A program made the translations under genes and the position numbers. Positions 36,949 through 46,172 of a stretch of 64,000 bases of DNA are shown piece by piece. The notes under the pieces are model-generated. The model saw only the letters and a program-made list of their open reading frames with translations, was not told the DNA's origin and did no database searches. The DNA is from JALORV01 sp963712485 (lineage in GTDB: Bacteria > Pseudomonadota > Gammaproteobacteria > Burkholderiales > Burkholderiaceae_F): positions 62,001 to 126,000 of the forward strand of contig CAVQID010000027.1 of the NCBI GenBank assembly GCA_963712485.1, written 5' to 3'. Every line of letters begins with the position of its first letter. Position 1 is the stretch's first letter.

Positions 36949-37509
36949 ATGAACATCGGAGAAATCCAGAAGGCGACGGAACAGAAGATGCAGAAGTCGG
37001 TCGATGCGCTGCGCGCCGACCTGTCGAAGATCCGTACGGGCCGTGCCCATACCGGGTTGCTCGATCACATCCAGGTGGATTATTACGGATCGATGGTGCC
37101 GCTGGCCCAGGTGGCGCAGGTTGGGCTCGGCGATGCACGGACGATCACGGTGCAGCCGTGGGAGAAGAAGATGGTTCCGGTCGTCGAAAAGGCGATCCGC
37201 GACTCCGACCTCGGCCTTAATCCGGCAACGAGTGGCGACGTCGTCCGCGTGCCGATGCCACTTCTGACTGAGCAACGGCGCAAGGAGCTCGTGAAGGTGG
37301 TCAAGCATGAGGGCGAAGCCGCGAAGGTGGCGGTGCGCAACCTGCGGCGCGATGCCAACCACCAAGTCAAGGAACTTCTGAAGGCAAAGACAATCTCTGA
37401 GGATGACGATCGGCGTGCCGAGGACTTCATCCAGAAGCTGACCGACCGTTTCGTCATCGAGGTGGATCGGCTCGTCGCAGAGAAGGAAAAAGAGGTGCTG
37501 ACCGTCTAG
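36949..37509 (+). CDS. frr: Ribosome recycling factor
   Basis: 186 residues, the usual RRF length. KMQKSVDALRADLSKIRTGRAHTGLLD is the conserved N-terminal helix, VDYYGSMVPLAQVA the domain II edge, and LTEQRRKELVKVVKHEGEAAKVAVRNLRRD the C-terminal helices. It splits post-termination ribosomes with EF-G. An AAGGCAAGGAGAG purine run precedes the ATG. Confidence 0.98.
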   Translation: MNIGEIQKATEQKMQKSVDALRADLSKIRTGRAHTGLLDHIQVDYYGSMVPLAQVAQVGLGDARTITVQPWEKKMVPVVEKAIRDSDLGLNPATSGDVVRVPMPLLTEQRRKELVKVVKHEGEAAKVAVRNLRRDANHQVKELLKAKTISEDDDRRAEDFIQKLTDRFVIEVDRLVAEKEKEVLTV

Positions 37510-37530
37510 TCCGGTCGGCAATTGCAGCCT

Positions 37531-38307
37531 GTGAACGGCGACCAACGTTCTTATGTGCCCCCCGCTTCGGCGCGGCCGCGCCACGTCGCGATCATCATGG
37601 ACGGGAACGGCCGCTGGGCGGTATCGCGCGGCATGCCCCGCGTCGCTGGGCACAACCGCGGTGTGGAAGCCGTGCGGACGACGCTCGGTGCCTGCGGCGA
37701 ACGCGGCATCGAATACCTGACACTTTTCGCGTTCAGTTCGGAAAACTGGCGTCGCCCGGCCGATGAGGTGTCGACGCTGATGCGACTCTTCATGGTCGCG
37801 CTGCAGCGGGAGATCGACAAGCTGGTCGAACTCGGCGTGCGAATGCGGGTCGTCGGCGAGACCTTTGCGTTCGGGCCGGAGCTCCGCCGGCTGATCGCGG
37901 ACTCGGAACGGCGCACCGAGCACAATACGCGACTGCACCTCACCATCTGCGCAAACTACGGCGGTCGCTGGGACATCGCGCAGGCGGCGCAGCGTGCGGC
38001 GCGCGAACAGGTCCAGGCTGGCGTCAGCGAGTTGCGCATTGATGACAAGGCGATCGAACAGCGCCTGGCACTCGCCTTTGCGCCGGATCCGGATTTGCTG
38101 ATACGCACCGGCGGTGAACGCCGCGTCAGCAACTTCCTGCTCTGGCAACTGGCGTATGCCGAGCTCTACTTCAGCGACGTGCTGTGGCCGGATTTCGACG
38201 CAGCCGAACTCGACACGGCCCTGAACTGGTACGCGGGCCGCCAGCGACGCTTCGGCATGACCGGCGAGCAGGTCGAAGCCGAGCCGTCGATCCCCGACGC
38301 CGCCTGA
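37531..38307 (+). CDS. uppS: Isoprenyl transferase (undecaprenyl diphosphate synthase)
   Basis: 258 residues from the GTG at 37531. The catalytic block HVAIIMDGNGRWAVSRG holds the essential Asp, FAFSSENWRRP the substrate Asn/Trp, and DLLIRTGGERRVSNFLLWQLAYAELYF the C-terminal Arg/Ser/Glu set of cis-prenyltransferases. It makes the C55 carrier for peptidoglycan and O-antigen. The start is uncertain: neither GTG 37531 nor TTG 37522 has a good Shine-Dalgarno. Confidence 0.95.
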   Translation: MNGDQRSYVPPASARPRHVAIIMDGNGRWAVSRGMPRVAGHNRGVEAVRTTLGACGERGIEYLTLFAFSSENWRRPADEVSTLMRLFMVALQREIDKLVELGVRMRVVGETFAFGPELRRLIADSERRTEHNTRLHLTICANYGGRWDIAQAAQRAAREQVQAGVSELRIDDKAIEQRLALAFAPDPDLLIRTGGERRVSNFLLWQLAYAELYFSDVLWPDFDAAELDTALNWYAGRQRRFGMTGEQVEAEPSIPDAA

Positions 38308-38317
38308 GGGCCGCTGC

Positions 38318-39151
38318 GTGCTGAAGCAGCGCGTCTTCACCGCCGTTGTACTCGTGCTGGCGCTGCTTGCGGCACTTGCCTGGTCGCCGCTGGCGTTTGC
38401 GACGCTGGTCACGATAGCGCTGGCGATCGCCCAGGCGGAGTGGCTGAAGCTTTCCGGCTGGAAGTTCGGCGCTGCGCTCGCCGCATCGCTCGCTCTCGGC
38501 GCGCTGCTGATGGCGGCGCTGGTTGTGATGCCTGCCTTCGTCGATGCGGCAACGGTTCCGCTTGCTGCGCTGGCTACCGTGGTATGGGTGGTGCTTGGCG
38601 CCGTGCTGCTCCGATCCGAACGGCGGGGCGTCGTGAAGATCGCTGCGGGCGTTTCGGTGCCCCTCGCGTTTGTCCTGACGGTCGCGGCGTGGTGCGCGGT
38701 GATGCTGTTTCTTCGCGCCGGCGCGATCACGTTGCTGTCAGTGCTCTTTGTCGTCTGGCTGGCCGATACGGCCGCGTACTTCGCGGGTCGCGCATTCGGC
38801 CGGACGAAGCTCGCGCCTCACATTAGCCCAGGCAAGACCTGGGCCGGTGTCTGGGGCGCGATGATTGCCGTCATCGTCGTGGCGCTGCTGGCATGGAAGT
38901 TCTGGCCCTCGGCACCGCTCTACACGAACCGTTTGCTCGACTCGCTGGGAGTCGCGACTGCGGTGCTGATGTTCGCTGCGCTCGTTGCCGTTTCCATCGT
39001 CGGCGATCTCTTCGAGAGCCTGGTCAAGCGCCAGGCCGGCGCGAAGGACAGCGGTCACCTTCTTCCGGGACATGGCGGGTTCTATGACCGGATCGACGCG
39101 ATGCTGGCAATGCTTCCCCCGGCGGCGCTGTTCTGGCGATGGGCGAACTGA
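38318..39151 (+). CDS. cdsA: Phosphatidate cytidylyltransferase
   Basis: 277 residues with about eight membrane helices. The family signature near the C-terminus, VSIVGDLFESLVKRQAGAKDSG followed by LLPGHGGFYDRIDAM, is intact, as are the WLADTAAYFAGRAFGRTKLAP and SPGKTWAG loops. It makes CDP-diacylglycerol for all phospholipids in the inner membrane. GTG start at 38318; its stop overlaps the dxr ATG by one base (TGATG). Confidence 0.95.
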   Translation: MLKQRVFTAVVLVLALLAALAWSPLAFATLVTIALAIAQAEWLKLSGWKFGAALAASLALGALLMAALVVMPAFVDAATVPLAALATVVWVVLGAVLLRSERRGVVKIAAGVSVPLAFVLTVAAWCAVMLFLRAGAITLLSVLFVVWLADTAAYFAGRAFGRTKLAPHISPGKTWAGVWGAMIAVIVVALLAWKFWPSAPLYTNRLLDSLGVATAVLMFAALVAVSIVGDLFESLVKRQAGAKDSGHLLPGHGGFYDRIDAMLAMLPPAALFWRWAN

Positions 39152-40314
39152 TGCGTAACGTCACGGTGCTCGGTGCCACCGGTTCCATCGGCAGCAGTGC
39201 GCTCGATGTCATCGCGCGCCATCCCGACCGCTATCGCGTCCATGCGCTGACGGCTCAGTCGAGCGTCGACGCGCTCGCGGACCTGGCTGCACGGTTCACG
39301 CCGTCGGTGGCCGTGATCGGCGATCCGGCGCTTGAACGTGCGCTGCGTGATGCGCTGCATGCGCGCGGCTGCACGTCGCAAGCCCGTGCCGGCGCCGAGG
39401 CGCTGACGCAGGTTGCGGCAGCCGAAGACGTGGACACGGTGCTCGCCGCCATCGTCGGTGCGGCCGGGCTCATGCCGACGCTCGCTGCGGCGCGGGCCGG
39501 TAAGCGCCTGCTGCTGGCGAACAAGGAAGCGATTGTCTGCGCCGGCAGCCTGCTGATGGCGGCGATCCGCGATGCGCAGGGCGAACTATTGCCGGTCGAC
39601 AGCGAGCACAACGCCATCCATCAATGTCTGGCCGGTGCCAGCCGCGAGCAGCGCGGTGTCGCGCGGCTGGTGCTGACGGCTTCGGGCGGACCTTTCCTCA
39701 AGCGGCAGGATCTGGATGCGGTCACGCCGGACGAGGCCTGCGCTCACCCGAACTGGGTCATGGGCCGCAAGATTTCAGTGGACTCCGCGACACTGATGAA
39801 CAAGGGCCTCGAAGTCATCGAAGCGAGCTGGCTGTTCGGGATCCCGGCAGACCGCATCGATGTGGTCATCCATCCGCAGAGCGTGATCCATTCGATGGTC
39901 GAGTTTCCGGATGGCTCGGTACTTGCCCAGATGGGCTCGCCCGACATGCGCACTCCGCTGGCTTATGCGCTGGCCTGGCCCGACCGCGTGGAAAGCGGCG
40001 CCAAGCGGCTTGATTTCACGCGCGTTGGAGCGCTGACGTTCGAGGCACCAGACCGGCAGCGCTTTCCGTGCCTGGGCTATGCCTACGCGGCGCTGCGGGC
40101 GGGTGGCGCTGCCAGCGCGGTGCTGAACGCCGCCAACGAATTCGCGGTCGAGGCCTTTCTGCAGCGGCGCTTGCCGTTCGTGCAGATCGCGCCGACGATA
40201 GAGCGCGTGCTCGACCAGTATCAGCCGGCGGCGCCGAACAGCGTCGACGACGTTCTCGAGATCGACCGGCAGGCGCGTGAGCGAGCGGCTCGTGCTGTGG
40301 CCATGTACGCCTGA
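39151..40314 (+). CDS. dxr: 1-deoxy-D-xylulose 5-phosphate reductoisomerase
   Basis: 387 residues. The N-terminal NADPH site VTVLGATGSIGSSALDV, LLLANKEAIVCAG, the metal/substrate motif LLPVDSEHNAI and the catalytic loop HPNWVMGRKISVDSATLMNKGLE are all present. It converts DXP to MEP in isoprenoid synthesis. MRNVTVLGATGSIG at 39151 matches the family start better than the ATG four codons earlier. Its place between cdsA and rseP is conserved. Confidence 0.97.
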   Translation: MRNVTVLGATGSIGSSALDVIARHPDRYRVHALTAQSSVDALADLAARFTPSVAVIGDPALERALRDALHARGCTSQARAGAEALTQVAAAEDVDTVLAAIVGAAGLMPTLAAARAGKRLLLANKEAIVCAGSLLMAAIRDAQGELLPVDSEHNAIHQCLAGASREQRGVARLVLTASGGPFLKRQDLDAVTPDEACAHPNWVMGRKISVDSATLMNKGLEVIEASWLFGIPADRIDVVIHPQSVIHSMVEFPDGSVLAQMGSPDMRTPLAYALAWPDRVESGAKRLDFTRVGALTFEAPDRQRFPCLGYAYAALRAGGAASAVLNAANEFAVEAFLQRRLPFVQIAPTIERVLDQYQPAAPNSVDDVLEIDRQARERAARAVAMYA

Positions 40315-40322
40315 GGAGCCTG

Positions 40323-41675
40323 ATGAATCTGCTGACCACGATCCTTGCATTCCTCGTCACCCTCGGGGTGCTGATCGTCATTCATGAACTGGGACACTTC
40401 TGGGTTGCGCGCTGGTGCGGCGTGAAAGTCCTCCGGTTCTCGATCGGCTTCGGTCGGCCGATTGCGCGCTGGATCCGCGGCCCGGATCGCACCGAGTGGG
40501 TGATCGCCGCGCTGCCTTTCGGCGGCTATGTGCGCATGCTTGACGAACGCGATCCCGAGGCGGGGCCCGTTGCCGCCGCTGACATCCCGCGTGCGTTCAA
40601 CAAGCAGTCGGTTGCGAAGCGGTTCGCCATCGTACTGGCCGGGCCCGTGGCCAACCTGCTGCTGGCGATCCTTGTCTACTGGTTGCTCAATGTCATCGGC
40701 GTCTTCGAGCCGCGCGCGACGCTGGGCGCACCGCCGGCCGCAACGGCGGCGGCCCGGGCCGGCTTCGAGGCGGGCGACACGATCACCGAGGTCGACGGGG
40801 AAGGCGTGCGGTCGTGGAACGAACTGCGCTGGCTGCTGTTGCAGAAGTCGGTGGCAGACAAGCCGATTTCGATGGAGGTGGAGAGTGCGGACCAGCGCCG
40901 GCGCACGCTGACGCTGGAGCCCGGCGGACTGACCGCGGCTGATCTCGAGTCCGACATCATCGCGCGCCTCGGGATCGTCCCGTACATCGGCCCGCCGCGA
41001 ATAAATCGTCTCGCTGACGACAGCGTGGCCGCGCTCGCGGGGTTGCGGGCAGGCGACACGGTGATCGAGGTGAACGGTGCCAAGGTGACGTCGGCCCGCG
41101 ATCTGATCGAACGCATCCGTGCTTCCGCCGGCAAATCGATGGAACTTGGCGTCGACCGCTCCGGTGAGTTCGTGCGCATCGACATCACGCCGGCGCGCAT
41201 CAATGACGAGCAGGGCAGGGCGATCGGGCGCATCGGTGCCGAGTTGAGCGACCGGCCACCCCTGATCAAGGTGCAGTACGGCCCGGTGGAAAGTATTGGA
41301 CTGGCCACGGCAAAGACCTGGGACACGGCGATCTTCTCGGTCAAGATGCTCGGCAAGATGATCACCGGCGAAGCGTCCTGGAGGAATCTCTCCGGACCGG
41401 TGACGATCGCGGACTACGCCGGCCAGACCGCACGCATCGGACTCGCGCCGTTCCTCAACTTCCTCGCACTGGTCTCGATCAGCCTCGCGGTACTAAACCT
41501 GCTGCCGATTCCGATGCTCGATGGAGGGCACCTACTGTATTATCTGATCGAGATTCTCAAGGGCAGCCCGCCGGCAGATTGGGTCATGGAGTGGGGCCAG
41601 CGCGTCGGGGTGGCGTTACTGGGCCTGCTGACCATGCTGGCGCTATATAACGACCTAATGCGGCTGCTCTCCTGA
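40323..41675 (+). CDS. rseP: RIP metalloprotease RseP
   Basis: 450 residues. The first membrane helix carries the zinc motif HELGH at residues 21-25, two periplasmic PDZ domains follow (GDTITEVDGEGVRSW and GDTVIEVNGAKVTSA), and the last helices hold NLLPIPMLDGGHLLYY with the third zinc ligand. It cleaves anti-sigma factor RseA-type and remnant signal peptides within the inner membrane. It sits between dxr and bamA as in most proteobacteria. Confidence 0.97.
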   Translation: MNLLTTILAFLVTLGVLIVIHELGHFWVARWCGVKVLRFSIGFGRPIARWIRGPDRTEWVIAALPFGGYVRMLDERDPEAGPVAAADIPRAFNKQSVAKRFAIVLAGPVANLLLAILVYWLLNVIGVFEPRATLGAPPAATAAARAGFEAGDTITEVDGEGVRSWNELRWLLLQKSVADKPISMEVESADQRRRTLTLEPGGLTAADLESDIIARLGIVPYIGPPRINRLADDSVAALAGLRAGDTVIEVNGAKVTSARDLIERIRASAGKSMELGVDRSGEFVRIDITPARINDEQGRAIGRIGAELSDRPPLIKVQYGPVESIGLATAKTWDTAIFSVKMLGKMITGEASWRNLSGPVTIADYAGQTARIGLAPFLNFLALVSISLAVLNLLPIPMLDGGHLLYYLIEILKGSPPADWVMEWGQRVGVALLGLLTMLALYNDLMRLLS

Positions 41676-41709
41676 CCCAACATGACGGGATACTGAGTTG
41701 GAGCGCCGC

Positions 41710-44097
41710 GTGTCAAAAAGGCGCAGCGCCGGTGTAGCGTTGCGCCGCGTCGCAGCGGCTGTCATTGCCGCGCACTGCATCAGCGCCCAAGCGCAGGAAT
41801 TCGTCGTCCGCGACATCCGCGTGGAGGGCATCCAGCGCACCGAGGCAGGGACTGTCTTCACCTACCTGCCGATTCGCGTCGGCGATCGCTTCGATCCGGA
41901 ACGCGGTTCCCAGGCGATACGCGCGCTCTATGCGAGCGGGCTTTTCAAGGACGTCCGGCTCGAGGTCGACGGCGACGTGCTCGTCGTCATCGTCGACGAA
42001 CGGCCGGCGATCGCGACGATCGATCTCACCGGCGTCAAGGAGTTCGAGAAAGACCAGGTCATCAAGTCATTGCGTGACGTGGGCCTGGCCGACGGACGCA
42101 TCTACGACCGTGCATTGCTCGAACGCGCCGAGCAGGAACTGCGGCGCCAGTACCTGTCCCGCGGCCTCTACGGCGTCGAGATCAAGACGACGGTCACGCC
42201 GATCGAGCGCAACCGCGTCAATATCTCGATCGCGGTCGAAGAGGGCGACATTTCCAAGATCCGGACCATCGAGTTCACCGGCAATTCGCTCTTCAGCGAC
42301 AGCACGCTGCGCCGGCAGATGGAACTGTCGACGCCGAACTGGATCTCCTGGTACACCAAGCGCGATCAGTATTCGAGGCAGAAGCTCGGCGCCGACCTGG
42401 AAACCATCCGCTCCTACTACCTGAACCGCGGCTACCTCGACTTCCGTATCGATTCGGTCAACGTCTCGATCACGCCGGACAAGAAGGACATCTCGGTCAC
42501 GATCAACGTGTTCGAAGGCGAGCGCTACACCGTGTCCGGCGTCAAGCTGGGTGGCGAACTCCTGGGGCTCGACGAGGAACTCCTGCCGCTGATCACGGTG
42601 AAACCCGGGGACGTGTACAACGCCGAGCAGGTCAATGCGATCGGCAAGGCGGTGACCGACCGCATGAGCACGCTGGGGTACGCGTTCGCTTCGGCAAACC
42701 CGGTACCGGATGCCAACCGCGAAACCCGGGAAGTGGCGTTCACCATCCTCGTCGACCCCGGTCGACGCGTCTACGTTCGCCGCGTGAACATCGGTGGCAA
42801 CACGCGCACCAAGGACGAGGTGATTCGACGCGAACTGAGGCAATTCGAAGCCGGATGGTTCGATGCTGACCGCGTCCGGCTTTCCAAGGAACGCCTCGAC
42901 CGGCTCGGATATTTCGAGACGGTGACGATCGATACGCCGGCCGTGCCGACGGCGCCAGACCAGGTCGATGTCAATGTGACGGTGAAGGAACGGGCCACCG
43001 GCAATATCCAGCTGGGCGCGGGCTATTCCAGTTCCGAAGGCCTGGTGCTGACGGCCGGGCTGTCGCAGCAGAACCTGTTCGGCACCGGCAACGCGGTGTC
43101 GTTCGAAGTCAACACGAGCCAATCGAACACCGTCTTCGCGATCACGCACACCGACCCCTTCATCACACCGGACGGCATCAGTCGCACGATCGAGCTGTAC
43201 TACCGCAACTCGAACCTCGCGGAACTCGGCCTTTCGAGCGTCGGCTTCTCGACGCGCGGCGCTGGGCTGGTCTACGGCATTCCGATCACGGAGTACGACC
43301 GCATCTTTCTCGGGTTGCGCTACGAGGGCACGACGATTGACCTGACGGCGGCGTCGCCCCCGCGTTACATCGAGTACGTGCAGGACTTCGGCGAGTCGTC
43401 GGACGCACTGGCACTGACCGCGGGCTGGTCGAGTGACAGCCGTGACAGCCTGCTGGTGCCGACCCGCGGCCGCTTCCAGCGGGCCTTCGGCGAGGTTGCG
43501 CTGCCGGTGCTCGACCTCGAGTACTACCGCCTGACGTATCAGTTTCAGCAGTTCTTCCCGGTAACGAACTTCATTACGTTCGCCTTCAATACCGAACTCG
43601 GTTACGGCAACGGCTATGGTGACAAGCCGTATCCGTTCTTCAAGAACTTCTATGTCGGCGGCATCGGCAGCGTGCGCGGCTTCGATGCCGCCTCACTGGG
43701 CCCCCGTGACATCTACGGTGATCCGCTCGGCGGCACGCGGCGCTTCAACGCGACCTTCGAGACGCTGTTCCCCATCCCGGGTGCCGATCGCACGTTGCGG
43801 ATCGCGACCTTCGTGGACATGGGCCAGGTATGGGGGCCGGGCTGCAACGGCGTCTACACCATCCCGCTCAATACGAACCCGGCGGACGTGGCTGCGAACC
43901 CTGCCGCGTTTTGCGACGGACCTTTTTACGGTGACAGCGGCGGCGTCGATGTCGGGCTGATCCGCTACTCGGCCGGTATCGGGCTGGCGTGGATTTCTCC
44001 GCTCGGCCCGCTGCGCCTGTCCTATGCGTACCCGTTGAATTCCAAGCCGTGGGATCGCATCCAGCGCTTCCAGTTCCAGATCGGTGCGGGCTTCTGA
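41710..44097 (+). CDS. bamA: Outer membrane protein assembly factor BamA
   Basis: 795 residues. A signal peptide ending AHCISAQAQ is followed by five POTRA domains (from FVVRDIRVEGIQRTEAG to about residue 420) and a 16-strand barrel. The insertion motif VRGF occurs in GGIGSVRGFDAASLGPRD, and the last strand ends in the aromatic FQFQIGAGF. It folds beta-barrel proteins into the outer membrane. The GTG at 41710 is preferred over TTG 41698 because GGAG lies 6 bases before it. Confidence 0.97.
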   Translation: MSKRRSAGVALRRVAAAVIAAHCISAQAQEFVVRDIRVEGIQRTEAGTVFTYLPIRVGDRFDPERGSQAIRALYASGLFKDVRLEVDGDVLVVIVDERPAIATIDLTGVKEFEKDQVIKSLRDVGLADGRIYDRALLERAEQELRRQYLSRGLYGVEIKTTVTPIERNRVNISIAVEEGDISKIRTIEFTGNSLFSDSTLRRQMELSTPNWISWYTKRDQYSRQKLGADLETIRSYYLNRGYLDFRIDSVNVSITPDKKDISVTINVFEGERYTVSGVKLGGELLGLDEELLPLITVKPGDVYNAEQVNAIGKAVTDRMSTLGYAFASANPVPDANRETREVAFTILVDPGRRVYVRRVNIGGNTRTKDEVIRRELRQFEAGWFDADRVRLSKERLDRLGYFETVTIDTPAVPTAPDQVDVNVTVKERATGNIQLGAGYSSSEGLVLTAGLSQQNLFGTGNAVSFEVNTSQSNTVFAITHTDPFITPDGISRTIELYYRNSNLAELGLSSVGFSTRGAGLVYGIPITEYDRIFLGLRYEGTTIDLTAASPPRYIEYVQDFGESSDALALTAGWSSDSRDSLLVPTRGRFQRAFGEVALPVLDLEYYRLTYQFQQFFPVTNFITFAFNTELGYGNGYGDKPYPFFKNFYVGGIGSVRGFDAASLGPRDIYGDPLGGTRRFNATFETLFPIPGADRTLRIATFVDMGQVWGPGCNGVYTIPLNTNPADVAANPAAFCDGPFYGDSGGVDVGLIRYSAGIGLAWISPLGPLRLSYAYPLNSKPWDRIQRFQFQIGAGF

Positions 44098-44137
44098 TGT
44101 GGCAGAATTCCACGCTTCAATGCAGGCAGGAAAACCT

Positions 44138-44641
44138 ATGACCCAGTGGCTCTCGGCAGCGGCCGTGGCTGCGCTGCTCGTTGCGGCGCCGCTCGCCTAC
44201 GCGCAGGACCTTAAGGTCGGCGTCGTCAATTCGGATCGCCTGCTGCGCGACTCGCAGCCGGCGCGCGCGGCGATGCAGAAGCTCGAGGCCGAGTTTTCCA
44301 AGCGTGACAAGGAACTGCAAGACATGGGCGCCCGGCTCAAGTCATCCGCCGAGCGCTTCGAGAAGGATGGCCCGGTGATGTCGGAGACCGACCGGGTCCG
44401 CCGTCAGCGCGAACTTGCCGAAGCGGACCGCGAGTTTCAACGCAAGCAGCGCGAATTCCGCGAGGACTTCAACCAGCGCCGCAACGAGGAACTCCAAGGC
44501 CTGCTCGAACGCACCAATCGCATCATCCGTCAGATCGCGGAGCAGGAGAAGTTCGACCTCATCGTCCAGGAGGCCGTCTACTTCAACCCCCGCATCGATA
44601 TGACGGAGCGGGTACTGCGCGCGCTCAACAACGCCAAGTAG
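44138..44641 (+). CDS. skp: OmpH/Skp family periplasmic chaperone
   Basis: 167 residues. The signal peptide MTQWLSAAAVAALLVAAPLAYAQ is followed by the short beta body LKVGVVNSDRLL, a long charged coiled-coil tentacle (about residues 45-130) and the closing strand FDLIVQEAVYFNPRIDMTERVL. Skp trimers hold unfolded outer-membrane proteins for BamA, the gene just upstream. The ATG at 44138 starts the signal peptide; the longer frame adds an unlikely 18 residues. Confidence 0.95.
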   Translation: MTQWLSAAAVAALLVAAPLAYAQDLKVGVVNSDRLLRDSQPARAAMQKLEAEFSKRDKELQDMGARLKSSAERFEKDGPVMSETDRVRRQRELAEADREFQRKQREFREDFNQRRNEELQGLLERTNRIIRQIAEQEKFDLIVQEAVYFNPRIDMTERVLRALNNAK

Positions 44642-44646
44642 CGTCG

Positions 44647-45723
44647 ATGACCTCCGGCGGCCTGTCGCTGGTCGAGCTGACAGCCGCCATTGACGCGCGC
44701 ACGGACGGCCGGCTGCGTGCCGTCGTCAGCGGTGATGCCAACCGCCGTGTCACGTCGGTTGCTCCGCTCGCCTCGGCACGTTCATCCGACCTCGCCTTCC
44801 TGGCCAATCCGCGCTATCGGCGCGAGGCCCAGGCGTCCGGCGCCGGCGCGATCGTCGTCAGCCCGAAGGACGCTGAAGCGCTGAAGAGCGGTGCGACTCG
44901 CGCAGGCTCCCTGATGGTCGTGGATGCGCCGTACGCGTTCTTCGCTCACGCCACGAAACTGCTGCATCCTGAAGCCGCGGTCGTGCCCGGAATACACGCG
45001 GGCGCACATGTCGGCAACGGGGCCCTGGTCGATCCCGCTGCTGCAGTGGCCGCGGGTGCCTACATTGGTGACGATGCCCGGGTCGGCGCCGGCGCGATCA
45101 TCGATGCCGGGGCCCATGTCGGTTCACGCGTCGTGCTTGGTGCCGGCACGCGACTCTACCCGCGCGCCGTCATCCTCGACGACTGCGTGGTCGGCGCGCG
45201 CTGCATCGTTCACAGCGGTGCCGTAATTGGAGCTGACGGCTTCGGCTTCGCGCCGCTGGACGGCCAATGGATCAAGATCCCGCAACTGGGGCGCGTCGTC
45301 CTCGGCGACGACGTGGAAGTCGGTGCGAATACGACAATCGACCGCGGCACGATGGGCGACACGGTGGTTGAATCCGGCGTGAAGCTCGACAACCAGATCC
45401 AGATCGGTCACAACTGCTTTGTCGGCGCCAACACCGTCATCGCCGGGTGCGTCGGAATCGCCGGCAGCGCGCACATCGGACGAAACTGCATGATCGGCGG
45501 GGCCGCCGGCATCGCCGGCCATCTGTCGATCGCCGATGGCTGCATCATCGGCCCGGCGACCGTCGTCTCAGGTTCCATAGAAACCGCCGGACACTACACG
45601 GGATTCTTCCCGATCATGAAGAATCGTGACTGGGAAAGGGCGGCTGCCATCATCCGGCAGCTGGACGAGCTGCGGCGGCGCGTGCGCGAGCTTGAGGGCG
45701 TGCGCCGGGGAGACCAGAAGTGA
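44647..45723 (+). CDS. lpxD: UDP-3-O-(3-hydroxyacyl)glucosamine N-acyltransferase
   Basis: 358 residues. The N-terminal uridine-binding domain (SDLAFLANPRYRREA, DAPYAFFAHATKLLHP) precedes a left-handed beta helix of hexapeptide repeats and a C-terminal helix (DWERAAAIIRQLDELRRRVREL). The catalytic histidine is in QIQIGHNCFVGANTVIAG. It adds the N-linked acyl chain in step 3 of lipid A synthesis. Its stop overlaps the fabZ start (GTGA). Confidence 0.97.
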   Translation: MTSGGLSLVELTAAIDARTDGRLRAVVSGDANRRVTSVAPLASARSSDLAFLANPRYRREAQASGAGAIVVSPKDAEALKSGATRAGSLMVVDAPYAFFAHATKLLHPEAAVVPGIHAGAHVGNGALVDPAAAVAAGAYIGDDARVGAGAIIDAGAHVGSRVVLGAGTRLYPRAVILDDCVVGARCIVHSGAVIGADGFGFAPLDGQWIKIPQLGRVVLGDDVEVGANTTIDRGTMGDTVVESGVKLDNQIQIGHNCFVGANTVIAGCVGIAGSAHIGRNCMIGGAAGIAGHLSIADGCIIGPATVVSGSIETAGHYTGFFPIMKNRDWERAAAIIRQLDELRRRVRELEGVRRGDQK

Positions 45724-46172
45724 AGATGGACATCAACGACATCCTGAAGCTGATGCCGCACCGGTATCCGTTCCTGCTCGTCGATCGCGTGCTCGAGCTC
45801 GAACCGGGCGTGCGCATTTCGGCGATCAAGAACGTCACGGCCAACGAGCCGTTCTTCCAGGGACACTTTCCCGAGCATCCGGTGATGCCGGGCGTACTGA
45901 TGATCGAAGCCCTCGCCCAGGCGGCGGCGGTGCTGACCTACGTGACACTGAAGACGTCCTATCCCGAAGGGACGCTGTTCTACTTCGCCGGCATCGACGG
46001 GGCTCGTTTCAAGCGACCCGTAGGCCCCGGCGACCAGCTGCGCCTCGAGGTGACGATGGACCGCGTGAAACGCGGCGTCGGCAAGTTCACCGGGCGTGCG
46101 CTGGTTGATGGCGAACTGGTCTGCGAGACCGAAATGATGTGCGCCCTTCGTAACGAGAAGGAAGCGCCGTAG
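45720..46172 (+). CDS. fabZ: 3-hydroxyacyl-[acyl-carrier-protein] dehydratase FabZ
   Basis: 150 residues, hot-dog fold. HRYPFLLVDRV and the catalytic pair in FFQGHFPEHPVMPGVLMIEALAQ (His, then Glu in the central helix) are intact. It dehydrates 3-hydroxyacyl-ACP in fatty acid synthesis and competes with lipid A synthesis for that substrate. GTG at 45720 overlaps the lpxD stop and is well spaced from GGGGAG; an ATG two codons on is an alternative. Confidence 0.97.
   Translation: MKMDINDILKLMPHRYPFLLVDRVLELEPGVRISAIKNVTANEPFFQGHFPEHPVMPGVLMIEALAQAAAVLTYVTLKTSYPEGTLFYFAGIDGARFKRPVGPGDQLRLEVTMDRVKRGVGKFTGRALVDGELVCETEMMCALRNEKEAP

Noticed and set aside
36745..38730. 661-residue minus-strand frame across pyrH, frr, uppS and cdsA
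   Set aside because: It overlaps four unmistakable genes on the plus strand and reads as their antisense shadow.
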